Below, one piece after another: positions 26,392 to 37,539 of a stretch of DNA of 64,000 nt (its first letter is position 1; every line of letters begins with the position of its first letter). Source of the stretch: Neorhizobium tomejilense (GTDB lineage: Bacteria > Pseudomonadota > Alphaproteobacteria > Rhizobiales > Rhizobiaceae); the NCBI GenBank assembly GCA_002968845.1, contig PVBG01000002.1:62001-126000 (forward strand), given 5' to 3'. The notes under the pieces are model-generated. The model saw nothing but the letters and a program-made list of their open reading frames with translations. It was not told the DNA's origin and did no database searches. A program made the position numbers and the translations under genes.

Positions 26392-27927
26392 TCACGTCGC
26401 GGCCGTCGCCAGCCGTTCGCCGGCCATGCGATAGGAAATCGCCTCGGCGAGATGAATGCGGCCGACCGTATCCTTGCCGTCGAGATCGGCGAGTGTGCGG
26501 GCGACTTTCAATATCCGATGGTATCCGCGGGCCGAGAACTTGAGCTTTTCGGCCGCGTCCCTCAGCAACTGGAGACCACCGGGATCGGGTTCGGCGATCT
26601 TCTCGATCAGGGCCGTCGAGCAGCGGGCATTGGTGAGCACGCGCGGATAACCGGCCCGTTCGAACCGCTCCCGCTGTCTGTCGCGCGCAGCCGCCACGCG
26701 CTTGGCGACATCCGCGCTGCTTTCCGCCGGCCTCGGGCGAATGAGATCGGCGGCCGAGACTGCCGGCACGTCGATGCGGATATCGATACGGTCCATCAAC
26801 GGCCCTGAAATGCGCCCCTGGTAGTCCGACATGCATTTTGGCCCACGTGCGCAGGAATGGCCGGGTTCGCCCGCCATGCCGCAGCGGCAGGGGTTCATGG
26901 CGGCAACCAGTTGGATGCTGGCGGGATAGGAAACCCGATGATTGGCGCGGGCGATAATGCACTCGCCGGTCTCCAGCGGCTGACGGAGCGCGTCCAGCGC
27001 CTGTGGCGAGAATTCTGGGAATTCGTCGAGGAACAGCACGCCATGATGGGCAAGCGATGCCTCCCCCGGCCTTGCGCGCAGGCCACCGCCCACCAGCGCT
27101 GCCATGGTGGCCGAATGATGCGGCGTGCGGTAAGGCCGGCGGTCGGAGAGCTTGCCGCCCGAAAGCTGGCCGGCGATCGAATGGATCATCGAAACTTCCA
27201 GCAGTTCGGCGGCTGAAAGCGGCGGCAGGATGGACGGCAGCCGGGCGGCAAGCATGGATTTGCCGGAGCCGGGAGGACCAACCATCAGAAGATTATGGCC
27301 ACCGGCGGCGGCGGCTTCCAGTGCACGCTTGGCCGATTCCTGGCCTTTGATGTCAACGAGGTCGGGCAGATTGGCAGGCAAGGCCCGGATTGCCGGCTGC
27401 GGACGCGAGATGACCTGGGTGCCGAGGAAATGGTTTGCGAGCGCGATCAGGCTGCGCGGCGCGACGATATCGATTTCGGCCCCTGCCCAGGCGGCTTCCG
27501 CGCCGCTGTCGGCCGGGCAGATCAGGCCTTTTCCCAGAGCGTTGGCGGCAATTGCCGCCGGAAGTGCGCCGGCCACGGGCGCAAGCGTGCCGTCAAGGTT
27601 CAGTTCCCCAAGCACCACATAACCGATGAGTGCATCTCCGGGAACGGCGCCCAACGCCGCCATCAGTGCCAGTGCGATCGGCAGGTCGAAATGCGATCCT
27701 TCTTTCGGAAGGTCGGCCGGCGCCAAATTGACGGTGATCTTCTTCGGCGGCATGGCAAGGCCAGAGGCGTGCAACGCCGCCTGCACCCGCTCGCGGCTTT
27801 CGGCCACCGCCTTGTCCGGCAGGCCGACGATATGCATGTTGATCTTGCCCGGCCCGACCATGACCTGCACGTCGACCGGAACGCCTTCTATGCCCTGGAA
27901 TGCAACTGTGCTGACGCGCGAAACCAT
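26392..27927 (-). CDS. comM: YifB/ComM family Mg-chelatase-like AAA+ ATPase
   Basis: A 511-residue protein with an N-terminal Lon-protease-like S5 fold region (ALMAALGAVPGDALIGYVVLGEL), a Walker A GPPGSGKSM, a Walker B ending VLFLDEFPEF, and a C-terminal Mg-chelatase-like domain with the CRCGMAGEPGHSC segment. ComM homologues act as branch-migration helicases in natural transformation; in rhizobia the role is less established. The ATG at 27927 is chosen because it gives the family N terminus (VSRVSTVAFQGIEG). Confidence 0.9.
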   Translation of the reverse strand: MVSRVSTVAFQGIEGVPVDVQVMVGPGKINMHIVGLPDKAVAESRERVQAALHASGLAMPPKKITVNLAPADLPKEGSHFDLPIALALMAALGAVPGDALIGYVVLGELNLDGTLAPVAGALPAAIAANALGKGLICPADSGAEAAWAGAEIDIVAPRSLIALANHFLGTQVISRPQPAIRALPANLPDLVDIKGQESAKRALEAAAAGGHNLLMVGPPGSGKSMLAARLPSILPPLSAAELLEVSMIHSIAGQLSGGKLSDRRPYRTPHHSATMAALVGGGLRARPGEASLAHHGVLFLDEFPEFSPQALDALRQPLETGECIIARANHRVSYPASIQLVAAMNPCRCGMAGEPGHSCARGPKCMSDYQGRISGPLMDRIDIRIDVPAVSAADLIRPRPAESSADVAKRVAAARDRQRERFERAGYPRVLTNARCSTALIEKIAEPDPGGLQLLRDAAEKLKFSARGYHRILKVARTLADLDGKDTVGRIHLAEAISYRMAGERLATAAT

Positions 27928-28122
27928 ATCCACCCCGCCCCTAACTTCATGTCCGGGACGCCAGCGATACACGCTTTCCGTGCCAGAAATTGCAATCTGG
28001 CATAGAAATAGGAATGAAACAAGAACATTAAACGAACAATCTCACGCATCCGCTGCAAATGGGTTGCAGGCGGTTGTATCGTGAGAACAAAGGCGATCCG
28101 TATCCGAAACGCCTTGCCTTCA

Positions 28123-29073
28123 TCAGGCGCGTTTTGCCTCGATTGCATCCCAGAGGAGGCTTGCGACGTCGGCGCCGCCGAACTTCTTGACTTCGCGGAT
28201 GCCCGTCGGGGATGTGACGTTGATCTCGGTCATATAGTCGCCGATGACATCGATGCCGACGAAGATGAAGCCGCGCTCGCGCAGAGCGGGTCCGATGCGG
28301 GAGCAGATTTCCTTCTCGCGCGGCGTGATCTCGGTCGCCTCGGCGCGGCCGCCGACATGCATGTTGGAGCGGCTGTCGTGTTCGGCGGGAACCCGGTTGA
28401 TCGCGCCGACCGGCTCGCCGTCCACCAGAAGGATGCGCTTGTCGCCCTTGCGCACGGCCGGCAGATAGGCCTGGGCGATATAGGGTTCGCCGCGATACAT
28501 CTGGCCGAACATTTCGAGCAGCGACGTGAAATTGCGGTCGTCGCGGGCGGAATGGAAAACTCCGGCACCGCCATTGCCGTAGAGCGGCTTCAGGATGATA
28601 TCGCCCATCTCTTCCCGGAAACGGGCGATTTCGCCCGGATCGCGGCTGATCAGCGTTGCCGGCATCAGATCGGCGAATTCGGTGACGAAAATCTTCTCAG
28701 GCGAATTGCGCACCCAGGCGGGGTCGTTGACGACAAGCGTTTTCGGGTGGATGCGCTCGAGCAGATGCGTCGAGGTGATATAGCCCATGTCGAAGGGCGG
28801 ATCCTGGCGCAGATGAACGATGTCCATCTCCGACAGATCGACGCGTTCCTTCTCCCCGAGCGTGAAATGATCGCCCTTGACGTCGCGAACCTGCAGCGGC
28901 TCGACAGCAGCGAAGATCTTGCCGTCACGCATGGTCAGGCGGTCGGGAGTGTAGTGAAACAGCTCGAAGCCACGCGCCTGCGCTTCGAGCGCCATGGCGA
29001 AGGTGGAGTCGCCGGCAATGCTGATGCCGGAGATATGGTCCATCTGGAACGCGACCTTGCGGATTTTCGCCAT
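28123..29073 (-). CDS. gshB: Glutathione synthetase
   Basis: ATP-grasp ligase adding glycine to gamma-glutamylcysteine. The 316-residue protein begins [15 protein letters not shown], has the ATP-grasp blocks [14 protein letters not shown] and [15 protein letters not shown], and ends with the metal-binding [11 protein letters not shown]. Length is normal for proteobacterial GshB. It is monocistronic on the minus strand, between comM and a cupin gene. Confidence 0.95.
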   Translation of the reverse strand: MAKIRKVAFQMDHISGISIAGDSTFAMALEAQARGFELFHYTPDRLTMRDGKIFAAVEPLQVRDVKGDHFTLGEKERVDLSEMDIVHLRQDPPFDMGYITSTHLLERIHPKTLVVNDPAWVRNSPEKIFVTEFADLMPATLISRDPGEIARFREEMGDIILKPLYGNGGAGVFHSARDDRNFTSLLEMFGQMYRGEPYIAQAYLPAVRKGDKRILLVDGEPVGAINRVPAEHDSRSNMHVGGRAEATEITPREKEICSRIGPALRERGFIFVGIDVIGDYMTEINVTSPTGIREVKKFGGADVASLLWDAIEAKRA

Positions 29074-29148
29074 GACTTCAGCCCCCTAGGATTGGCCCGC
29101 CTGATGTAGGATGGCGGGCCGTCAAAGGCAACTGCAATCGGGCCGATA

Positions 29149-29652
29149 TCACGCGGAGATGCCGACCTGCGTCTTTGCCCGCAACATGTTGCGCAGGCGG
29201 AAAAGCATGGCGATCGGCTTCGGGAAAGGCCGGCGGATGAAGGCGACCTTCTTCAGATATTTGTCGATGCGCCAGGTGGCCCAGGTCCGTCCCTTGAAAT
29301 AGGCGACATCGCCCGCCTGGAGAACGCGCTGCGTGCCGTCTTCGGCAGTCACATGCACTTCGCCCTCAAGGATCACCACCGTTTCGTCCCAGTGGAAGTA
29401 CCAGCGGAACTCGCCCGCCGTACATTCCCATACACCGGTCGTCGCGCAATCGTCCTCGGCGGTGGAATGAGAACCGGCACGCGCCTGCGGATCGCCGGCG
29501 ATGACCCAGGTGGGCTCGATCGGCATCGGCTTCATTTCGAGAGAATGCGGACAGGCGCCGATAAACGGCTTCACCTTCGGCTTCTCAGGTGCGTAGGACT
29601 TGGACCGAAATGCAATTGCCGCTGCGGTCGCGGCGAGGACGTGCCAACTCAT
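29149..29652 (-). CDS. Cupin-domain protein (DUF861/EutQ-like)
   Basis: A 167-residue protein with a short hydrophobic N terminus (WHVLAATAAAIAF) and a single cupin beta-barrel: FRWYFHWDETVVILEGEVHV followed by LQAGDVAYFKGRTWATWRI. The strong GGGGGAA ribosome site fixes the ATG at 29652, seven codons inside the longest frame. It sits downstream of ugpC, about 110 bp away, but a hairpin between them suggests a separate transcript. Ligand unknown. Confidence 0.8.
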   Translation of the reverse strand: MSWHVLAATAAAIAFRSKSYAPEKPKVKPFIGACPHSLEMKPMPIEPTWVIAGDPQARAGSHSTAEDDCATTGVWECTAGEFRWYFHWDETVVILEGEVHVTAEDGTQRVLQAGDVAYFKGRTWATWRIDKYLKKVAFIRRPFPKPIAMLFRLRNMLRAKTQVGISA

Positions 29653-29713
29653 GTTTCCCCCGGAAGCTGTCAATTCCGGGAGATGCTAGCGGCAAAGAGT
29701 AAGCCCGCTCTTC

Positions 29714-29744
29714 AGGCCGATGTTAGAATTTTAATGATCGGCCT
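29714..29744 (-). terminator. Stem-loop after the ugp operon
   Basis: AGGCCGAT and ATCGGCCT form a perfect eight-base-pair stem with an AT-rich 15-base loop, 19 bp beyond the ugpC stop on the minus strand. No T-run follows, so it is a likely 3'-end hairpin rather than a textbook terminator. Confidence 0.45.
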
Positions 29745-29762
29745 CAATTTCGGACTGGGCCC

Positions 29763-30863
29763 TCAGATAACCGGCTCGACCGGCGCGAGCTTTGCCTCTG
29801 CCGGAACGTTGCCCGGCAGGCGCTTGCCCGTTTCGATCGAGAAGAAGTGCAGGCGTTTGGCATCGACGGCAATGCGCATTTCCGGCGATAGCGCAATCTC
29901 CGGAGAAACGGCGGCGGTGATCTGCTGGTCGCCCACCGTGCCGTGGATCAGGCGCTGGGCGCCAAGCTCCTCGGTGTATTCGAGACGGAAGGGCAGAGCC
30001 TCCTCGTCGTCGCGGGCGATACGCAGATCCTCGGCGCGGACGCCGACGGTGACGGCACCGGAGGTCGGCGCGAAACCGTTGAGGGCGATCATCGCCGGGC
30101 CGATCGCCAGCTTGTCGCCATGCAGCTCGCCCTTAACGAGGTTCATGGCCGGCGAGCCGATGAAGCTTGCAACGAAGGTGGACGCCGGCGCGTGGTAGAC
30201 TTCCAGCGGTGCACCGATCTGCTCGATCTCTCCCCCGTTCAGAACGACGAGGCGGTCAGCCAGCGTCATGGCTTCGAGTTGGTCATGGGTGACATAGATC
30301 GACGTGGTACCAAGCCGGCGCTGCAGGCGCTTGATCTCGCCGCGCATGGAAACACGCAGCTTGGCGTCGAGGTTGGAGAGCGGCTCGTCGAACAGGAAGG
30401 CCGCCGGCTTGCGGACGATGGCGCGGCCCATGGCGACGCGCTGGCGCTGGCCGCCGGACAGCTGGCGGGGCTTGCGCTCCAGATACTGGGTGATCTCCAG
30501 CATGCGGGCGGCCTCGGCGACACGGGTGTCGATCTCGGCCTTCGGCGTGCCGCGGTTCTTCAGACCGTAGGCGAGGTTGTTATAGACCGTCATATGCGGA
30601 TAGAGCGCATAGTTCTGGAACACCATGGCGATATCGCGCTCGGCCGGCTCGATCTGGTTGACGACCCGTCCGGCGATCTTCACCTCGCCTGCGGAAATGG
30701 CTTCCAGTCCTGCAACCATGCGCAGCAGCGTGGACTTGCCGCAGCCCGAAGGACCGACGAGGACGATGAACTCGCCGTCGACGATGTCGATGGAGACGGA
30801 GCTTACCGCCTTCACGCCGCCGGTATAAATCTTCGAAACTTCTGAAATGTGAATTCCAGCCAT
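29763..30863 (-). CDS. ugpC: sn-glycerol-3-phosphate ABC transporter, ATPase
   Basis: A 366-residue MalK-type ATPase. Walker A is GPSGCGKST (37-45), the signature is [14 protein letters not shown], Walker B is [11 protein letters not shown], and a C-terminal TOBE/OB domain occupies the last third. It is the last gene of a four-gene operon on the minus strand, one base after ugpE. ATPases of this kind can be shared by several sugar importers, but the adjoining Ugp permeases and Pho box support the glycerol-3-phosphate assignment. Confidence 0.9.
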   Translation of the reverse strand: MAGIHISEVSKIYTGGVKAVSSVSIDIVDGEFIVLVGPSGCGKSTLLRMVAGLEAISAGEVKIAGRVVNQIEPAERDIAMVFQNYALYPHMTVYNNLAYGLKNRGTPKAEIDTRVAEAARMLEITQYLERKPRQLSGGQRQRVAMGRAIVRKPAAFLFDEPLSNLDAKLRVSMRGEIKRLQRRLGTTSIYVTHDQLEAMTLADRLVVLNGGEIEQIGAPLEVYHAPASTFVASFIGSPAMNLVKGELHGDKLAIGPAMIALNGFAPTSGAVTVGVRAEDLRIARDDEEALPFRLEYTEELGAQRLIHGTVGDQQITAAVSPEIALSPEMRIAVDAKRLHFFSIETGKRLPGNVPAEAKLAPVEPVI

Positions 30864-30864
30864 G

Positions 30865-31713
30865 TTATTTCTCCGTTTCAGTGAGCCCGCGGATGAACAA
30901 CCGCTGCATGAAAACCACGACGAGGATGGGGGGAAGCATGGCGAGAACGGAACCTGCCATGACCAGCTGCCACTCGATGACACCGTCCTGCACGGTGACC
31001 ATGCGCTTCATCCCCATCATCAGCGTGTAATAGCCGGGGTCGGTGGTCACCAAGAGCGGCCAGAGATACTGAACCCAGCCATAGATGAAGAGGATGACGC
31101 ATAGCGCGCCGATATTGGTGCGCGAGAGCGGCAGCAGGATGTCCCGGAAGAACTTCATGGGGCCTGCCCCGTCCACCCGGGCCGCTTCCAGAAGCTCGTC
31201 GGGGACCGTCATGAAGAACTGGCGGAACAGGAAGGTCGCCGTGGCCGATGCGATCAGCGGGACGGTCAGACCGGCCCACGAATTCAGCATGCCAAGGTCG
31301 GCGACGATCTTGTATGTCGGCATGATGCGCACCTCGACCGGCAGCATCAGGGTCACGAAGATGATCCAGAATGCCAGCAGCCGGAACGGAAACCGGAAGT
31401 AGACGATGGCGAAGGCGGAAAGGATCGAGATCGAGATTTTTCCGATCGTGATCGCCAACGCCATGATCAGAGAGTTCAGCGCCATGTGCGAATAATTGGG
31501 CAGGCCGTGAGCCGCGGCGGCGCTCGTCAGAATGGTCGAGTAGTTCTCGATGAGATGCGATCCCGGCAAAAGCGGGACAGGTCCGCTCATCAGCGTCGAG
31601 ACGTCGTGGGTCGATGCCACGATCGCGACATAGACCGGTAGCGCGACCATCAGAAATCCCAGGATCAGGAAAGCGTGGGTGAGGAAGGTCAGGAAGGGGC
31701 GATTTTCAACCAT
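30865..31713 (-). CDS. ugpE: sn-glycerol-3-phosphate ABC transporter, permease
   Basis: A 282-residue inner-membrane permease with six hydrophobic segments. The EAA loop ([26 protein letters not shown]) contacts the ATPase. It resembles the UgpE/MalG side of the heterodimeric channel, with the long extracytoplasmic loop after the first segment. It follows ugpA after 9 bp. Confidence 0.9.
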   Translation of the reverse strand: MVENRPFLTFLTHAFLILGFLMVALPVYVAIVASTHDVSTLMSGPVPLLPGSHLIENYSTILTSAAAAHGLPNYSHMALNSLIMALAITIGKISISILSAFAIVYFRFPFRLLAFWIIFVTLMLPVEVRIMPTYKIVADLGMLNSWAGLTVPLIASATATFLFRQFFMTVPDELLEAARVDGAGPMKFFRDILLPLSRTNIGALCVILFIYGWVQYLWPLLVTTDPGYYTLMMGMKRMVTVQDGVIEWQLVMAGSVLAMLPPILVVVFMQRLFIRGLTETEK

Positions 31714-31722
31714 GGTCGTTCC

Positions 31723-32607
31723 TCAATACTGGACGCGGCGTTCGACGAAGCGGAACTGAACGAAGGTCAGCAGCATCACGATCAACATCAGCAATACCGA
31801 CTGCGCCGAGGACGAACCGATGTTCAGACCAACGTAACCGTCCTGGTAGACCTTGTAGACGAGCGTGGTCGTCGCCTGGGCGGGCCCACCGCCCGTCGTG
31901 GCATCCACGATCGGGAAGGTGTCGAACATCGTGTAGTTCACGTTGATGATGAACAGGAAAAACGTCGTCGGCGACAGAAGCGGCAGAGAGATGGTGAAGA
32001 AGCGCCTCACCGGGCCCGAACCGTCGATGGCGGCAGCCTCGATCAGCGACTGCGGCACCGACTGCAACCCAGCCAGGAAGAAAAGGAAGTTGTAGGAGAT
32101 CTGCTTCCAGGCTGCCGCGATGATGATCAGGATCATGGCATGCGTGCCGTTGAGATCATGGTCCCAGCGAATGCCCAGGCGCTCCAGGAAGAAGGGCAGC
32201 AGGCCGGTGGAGGTATTGAAGAGAAACCACCACAGGACGCCCGCCACGACAGGTGCGACGGCATAAGGCCAGACAAGCAGGGTGGTATAGACTTTTGCGG
32301 ACCGCGCCAGGCGATCGACCGCAGCCGCGAATGCGAGGCCGAGCATCATCGAAAGAACGGTGACGGATACCGCGAATACGGCGGTGCGCCAGAGTGCATC
32401 CAGATAATTCGGGTCCGCAAACAACTGCCGATAGTGGGTCAACCCTACGAAAACGGTCGAGAAGCCAAAAGGATCTTCCCGCTCGAAGGAGGATTTCACT
32501 GCCTGCGCGGCAGGCCAGATGAAGAAGACGAGCGTGATAGCGAGCTGGGGCGCGAGCAGCAGATAGGGCAGCAGGCGATTGTTGAAGGTTGTTCTCTTGG
32601 TATCCAC
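31723..32607 (-). CDS. ugpA: sn-glycerol-3-phosphate ABC transporter, permease
   Basis: A 294-residue inner-membrane permease, UgpA/MalF-like, with about six hydrophobic segments and the EAA loop SLIEAAAIDGSGPVRRFFTISLPLL. The start is GTG at 32607 with GAGGG upstream. A strong stem-loop separates it from ugpB. Confidence 0.9.
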   Translation of the reverse strand: MDTKRTTFNNRLLPYLLLAPQLAITLVFFIWPAAQAVKSSFEREDPFGFSTVFVGLTHYRQLFADPNYLDALWRTAVFAVSVTVLSMMLGLAFAAAVDRLARSAKVYTTLLVWPYAVAPVVAGVLWWFLFNTSTGLLPFFLERLGIRWDHDLNGTHAMILIIIAAAWKQISYNFLFFLAGLQSVPQSLIEAAAIDGSGPVRRFFTISLPLLSPTTFFLFIINVNYTMFDTFPIVDATTGGGPAQATTTLVYKVYQDGYVGLNIGSSSAQSVLLMLIVMLLTFVQFRFVERRVQY

Positions 32608-32640
32608 CGGTCCCTCACCACAACGTAACGAGCAAGCAAG

Positions 32641-32666
32641 GGAGGGCCGGCGACAGCCGGTCCTCC
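32641..32666 (-). other. Stem-loop between ugpB and ugpA
   Basis: An 11-base-pair GC-rich stem (GGAGGGCCGGC with GCCGGTCCTCC, one G-T pair) and a four-base loop lie 18 bp after the ugpB stop. Hairpins at this place in binding-protein operons usually protect the upstream mRNA so that the periplasmic protein is made in excess of the permeases. Confidence 0.6.
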
Positions 32667-32684
32667 CTGCAGCAATCGGAACAA

Positions 32685-34007
32685 TCAGTTCGAGTTGGCA
32701 GCTTCGAATTCACGCAGAAGCGCATTGCCGCGCTGCACCGCGCTGTCGAGCGCCTGCTTGGCGTCCTTCTTGTTGGCGAGGAGTGCCTGGAACTCTTCGT
32801 CGACAATGGTGCGGACCTGGGTGAAGTTGCCGAACCGCACGCCCTTCGAATTTTCCGAGGGAGTACCGCGGGTGATCTGCTTGATGGCGATGTCGGAACC
32901 CGGGTTCTTTGCGTAGTAGCCCTGCTTCTGGCCGAGATCGTACGCCGCATTGGTGATCGGCAGGTAGCCGGTGAACTGGTGCCAATCGGCCTGGACTTCA
33001 GGCTTGGAGAGATAGCTGAAGAACTTGGCTACGCCCTTGTAGGTCGCCTTTTCCTTGCCGTTCAGCACCCAGAGGGTGGCGCCGCCGATGATGGAGTTCT
33101 TCGGCTCCTTGATCTCGTCGTCGTAGTAAGGCAGCGGGGCGAAGCCCGGTGTGAAGGTCTTGGCGTTGTTGATGACGCCTGCGCGACCTGCGGAGGAGTT
33201 CATCGTGATGGCGCATTCCTGGGAATAGAACATGGTCGCCGCCTGGTCGCCACCGACCGGACCGCCATACTTGAACAGGCCTTCGTCCTGCCACTTCTTC
33301 AGGTTTGCCCAGTGCTTGGTCTGCAGAGGACCGTTGAAGCTGAATTCAGACTTCACACCGCCGAAACCGTTCTGCAGAGTGCCGAAAGGCTTGTCATGCA
33401 CCGCCGAAAGGTTTTCGGTCTGGACCCAGGTGATCCAGGCCGAGGTGAGGCCGCACTTGGCAGCGCCGGAGGAAACGATCTTCCTCGAGAATTCCTCGAC
33501 TTCCTTCCAGGTCTTTGGGGCAACCTCAGGATCAAGGCCGGCCTTTTTGAAGACGTCCTTGTTATAATACATGATCGGCGTGGAGGAATTGAAGGGCAGC
33601 GACAGGATGTTGCCCTGGGTATCGGAATAGTAACCCGTGACCGGAGACAGGAATGTCTTCGTGTCGAAGGGTTCGCCTTCATCGGCCATCAGCTTGTAGA
33701 CCGGATAGACGGCGCCCTTGGCGGCCATCATCGTGCCGGTGCCAACTTCGAAGACCTGGACGATGGCCGGCTGCTGGCCGGCACGGAACGCGGCGATCGC
33801 GGCGGTCAACGTTTCCGGATAGCTTCCCTTGTAGACCGGGACGACCTTGTAGTCGCTCTGGCTCTCATTGAACTTCTGAGCGATCTCTTCGAGCTTCTTG
33901 CCGAGCTCGCCGCCCATGGCATGCCACCAGGTGACCTCGGTCGCAGCAAGCGACGAGGTCGCAGACAGTGCGACCGCGATCGCGGCCATCGAAAGCTTTT
34001 TGAACAT
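32685..34007 (-). CDS. ugpB: sn-glycerol-3-phosphate-binding periplasmic protein
   Basis: A 440-residue extracellular solute-binding protein, family 1. The signal peptide covers about residues 1-22 (KKLSMAAIAVALSATSSLAA), followed by TEVTWWHAMGGELG, a UgpB hallmark. It captures glycerol-3-phosphate or its diesters in the periplasm and delivers them to UgpAE. As the first gene of ugpBAEC, it is preceded by a Pho box with a suitably placed -10 element. Confidence 0.92.
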   Translation of the reverse strand: MFKKLSMAAIAVALSATSSLAATEVTWWHAMGGELGKKLEEIAQKFNESQSDYKVVPVYKGSYPETLTAAIAAFRAGQQPAIVQVFEVGTGTMMAAKGAVYPVYKLMADEGEPFDTKTFLSPVTGYYSDTQGNILSLPFNSSTPIMYYNKDVFKKAGLDPEVAPKTWKEVEEFSRKIVSSGAAKCGLTSAWITWVQTENLSAVHDKPFGTLQNGFGGVKSEFSFNGPLQTKHWANLKKWQDEGLFKYGGPVGGDQAATMFYSQECAITMNSSAGRAGVINNAKTFTPGFAPLPYYDDEIKEPKNSIIGGATLWVLNGKEKATYKGVAKFFSYLSKPEVQADWHQFTGYLPITNAAYDLGQKQGYYAKNPGSDIAIKQITRGTPSENSKGVRFGNFTQVRTIVDEEFQALLANKKDAKQALDSAVQRGNALLREFEAANSN

Positions 34008-34043
34008 TTTAAGGTCCTCTCCACCTTTGTTGGGGTGAGGACC

Positions 34044-34088
34044 GCAATAGGGCCAGGCTGTGACAGGCCCTTAACAGTTTCATGTCAG
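34044..34088 (-). promoter_or_regulatory. Pho box and PhoB-dependent promoter of ugpBAEC
   Basis: On the minus strand three direct repeats recur every 11 bp: CTGACAT (34082-34088), CTGTTAA (34071-34077) and CTGTCAC (34060-34066), each close to the PhoB half-site CTGTCAT. Ten bases downstream is TATTGC (34044-34049), a suitable -10. There is no -35 hexamer, as usual for PhoB-activated promoters. This predicts induction under phosphate limitation. Confidence 0.75.
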
Positions 34089-34130
34089 AAATATTACATT
34101 GCACACCTATGCAATAATTTCACATCAGCG

Positions 34131-34515
34131 TCAGAAAGCGTTCGCAAAATGCCGCGGCAGACGGCCCGGAAGCACCGCGATCACGTCGTAACGCCGAGAC
34201 AATCTCGCGGCATCCTGCCGCTTTGAAAGCCAGACGTCGCTTGCGGCTCGAATTCGGCTCTGGGTGACGTAACCGACGGCGTCGATCGCCTCCTGTTCGC
34301 CGACCCGCGCCTTGACCTCGACAAAGGCCACCAGATCGCCTTTGCGGACGATCAGATCGATCTCCCCGAGCTTGGTACGGTAACGGATCGCCAGAACTCG
34401 ATAGCCCTTGACCAGGAGATAAAGCGCAGCGAGATATTCCGAGACATGGCCCCATCGCTGAGCCTTTTGCCGCTGAGCTTTCTGCCGCTCGACCTTGCGG
34501 CGCCTTAAGCCTGGG

Positions 34516-34529
<14 letters not shown>
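34131..34529 (-). CDS. YraN family (UPF0102) nuclease-like protein
   Basis: A 132-residue protein with a restriction-endonuclease-like fold: GEIDLIVRKGDLVAFVEVKAR carries the Asp and E-x-K residues of a PD-(D/E)xK site. The start is GTG at 34529, overlapping the end of rsmI by 14 bases. The rsmI-yraN pairing is common in bacteria. Function is not established. Confidence 0.88.
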
Positions 34530-35433
<904 letters not shown>

Positions 35434-35703
35434 GGGGTGTCACGCGCAGATGGATGGTCATGAGCCTTTATGGGCAAGCCGACCGGCTTCGGCAAGTAAC
35501 GGGCAAGCTGTTGAGAACGCATATTTTCTGTGTGCAGTGCGTGAGACAGATGTGAAATGACTTGCTAACGCCTTGTTCACCTCTTGCTTTTCGAACGGGT
35601 TGTCTGCCATTTTGCCGGTCCACATCATCCGGCTGGTCCAAAGCCGGCAGAATATCAGGGGTCCGGCCCTGCCGGATCGCCACGGTCGAAAGCGATTGCG
35701 TCC

Positions 35704-36822
35704 ATGCGTATTACTCTTGAGCGGTCCAACCTTCTGAAGTCGCTGAACCACGTGCATCGCGTGGTGGAGCGGCGGAACACGATCCCGATCCTTTCCAACG
35801 TGCTGATGCGCGCGTCGGGCGCCAGCCTCGATCTGAAGGCGACCGACCTCGATCTCGAAATCACCGAGGTCCTGCCGGCCATGGTCGAGACTGCCGGAGC
35901 CACGACGGTTCCGGCGCACCTGCTTTATGAAATCGTCCGCAAGCTGCCGGACGGTTCCGAGGTGCTGCTCGCCACCAACCCGGACGGCGGCTCGATGACA
36001 GTGCAATCCGGCCGCTCGAAGTTCTCTCTGCAGTGCCTGCCGGAATCGGACTTCCCGGACCTTACCGCCGGCAGCTTCACGCATACGTTCAAGCTGAAGG
36101 CGACCGATCTGAAAATGCTGATCGACCGCACCCAGTTCGCGATCTCCACCGAGGAGACCCGCTATTACCTGAACGGCATCTTCTTCCACACGATCGAAGC
36201 CGACGGGGACCTGAAGCTTCGCGCGGTCGCAACCGACGGTCACCGTCTGGCGCGCGCCGATGTGCAGGCACCGTCGGGCTCGGAAGGAATGCCGGGCATC
36301 ATCATTCCTCGCAAGACTGTCGGCGAGCTGCAGAAACTGGTCGACGATCCGGAAGCGGCTGTCACGATCGAGGTTTCGGACGCCAAGATCCGAGTCACAA
36401 TGGGCTCGGTCGTGATGACCTCGAAGCTGATCGACGGCACTTTCCCGGATTACCAGCGGGTCATTCCGACAGGCAACGACAAGGAAATGCGCGTCGATTG
36501 CCAGAGCTTTACCAGGGCCGTCGACCGCGTCTCGACCATTTCCTCCGAGCGCGGCCGCGCCGTGAAACTGTCGCTGACCGACGGCCAGCTGATGCTGACC
36601 GTCAACAATCCGGATTCGGGCAGCGCCACGGAAGAGGTCGCGGTCGGTTACGACAACGACCCGATGGAAATCGGCTTCAACGCCAAATACCTGCTCGACA
36701 TTACCGCCCAGCTTTCGGGCGACGACGCGATCTTCATGCTGGCGGATGCCGGTTCCCCGACATTGGTGCGCGACACGGCGGGCGACGACGCGCTCTATGT
36801 GTTGATGCCGATGCGCGTTTAA
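35704..36822 (+). CDS. dnaN: DNA polymerase III beta sliding clamp
   Basis: Processivity clamp of 372 residues with three similar domains. It begins RITLERSNLLKSLNHVHRVVE and ends with the conserved VLMPMRV, the rim of the peptide-binding pocket. The ATG at 35704 fits the family; the longer upstream frame is non-conserved. In this genome dnaN is about 30 kb from dnaA. A strong terminator follows. Confidence 0.97.
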   Translation: MRITLERSNLLKSLNHVHRVVERRNTIPILSNVLMRASGASLDLKATDLDLEITEVLPAMVETAGATTVPAHLLYEIVRKLPDGSEVLLATNPDGGSMTVQSGRSKFSLQCLPESDFPDLTAGSFTHTFKLKATDLKMLIDRTQFAISTEETRYYLNGIFFHTIEADGDLKLRAVATDGHRLARADVQAPSGSEGMPGIIIPRKTVGELQKLVDDPEAAVTIEVSDAKIRVTMGSVVMTSKLIDGTFPDYQRVIPTGNDKEMRVDCQSFTRAVDRVSTISSERGRAVKLSLTDGQLMLTVNNPDSGSATEEVAVGYDNDPMEIGFNAKYLLDITAQLSGDDAIFMLADAGSPTLVRDTAGDDALYVLMPMRV

Positions 36823-36826
36823 ATCA

Positions 36827-36858
36827 TGAAGGCGGCCGGAAACTCCGGCCGCCTTTTT
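36827..36858 (+). terminator. Rho-independent terminator of dnaN
   Basis: GGCGGCCGGA and TCCGGCCGCC form a perfect 10-base-pair stem with a three-base loop, followed by five T. It starts 5-9 bp after the dnaN stop. Confidence 0.93.
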
Positions 36859-36943
36859 CATACGAGTTTCCCAAGTGCGACATTTTTCCTTGCTTTTGCG
36901 GCATTGGGGTTCCACATGGGGCAAAATGGGAGAGGATAAGAAA

Positions 36944-37537
36944 ATGGAACTGCGCTTGAAGGAGCGGCTCGGCCGCAAGTTCGATGATGAGATCCGGTTC
37001 TTCAAGGGTTGGATCGATGGCCCGAAACGGGTCGGCGCGATCTGCCCCACCTCCTCCGTCACCGCCAAACGCATGGCAAGCGTCATCGACACGGCCTCCG
37101 GCCTGCCCGTCCTGGAACTCGGGCCCGGCACCGGCATCATTACCAAGGCGATCCTGAAGCACGGCGTCTCGCCGGAAAACCTGGTCTCCATCGAATATTC
37201 GACCGATTTCTTCCAGCATCTCGTCCGCACCTATCCAGGGGTCAAGTTCGTCAACGGCGATGCTTTCGATCTCAACCGCACGCTCGGCGCCTTGAAGGAC
37301 AAGACCTTCGACAGCGTTATTTCGGCAATCCCGCTTTTGAGCTTCCCGATGGAGCGCCGCATCGCGCTGCTCGAAGACCTGCTCAACCGCATTCCGGCCG
37401 GCCGGCCGGTGATGCAGATCACCTACGGTCCCGTCTCGCCGATCATCGCCCAGCCCGACCGTTACCGGATCAAGCACTACGATTTCGTCGTCAGGAACAT
37501 CCCGCCGGCGCAGCTCTGGACCTACAGCCGCGGCTGA
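36944..37537 (+). CDS. pmtA: Phospholipid N-methyltransferase (PmtA type)
   Basis: A 197-residue enzyme resembling rhizobial PmtA, which methylates phosphatidylethanolamine to phosphatidylcholine. Features are [23 protein letters not shown] motif VLELGPGTG, and the C terminus [11 protein letters not shown]. The ATG at 36944 has GGGAGAGG eight bases upstream, which decides between it and earlier ATGs at 36926 and 36875. It is followed by two genes on the same strand with minimal spacing. Confidence 0.85.
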   Translation: MELRLKERLGRKFDDEIRFFKGWIDGPKRVGAICPTSSVTAKRMASVIDTASGLPVLELGPGTGIITKAILKHGVSPENLVSIEYSTDFFQHLVRTYPGVKFVNGDAFDLNRTLGALKDKTFDSVISAIPLLSFPMERRIALLEDLLNRIPAGRPVMQITYGPVSPIIAQPDRYRIKHYDFVVRNIPPAQLWTYSRG

Positions 37538-37539
37538 CC

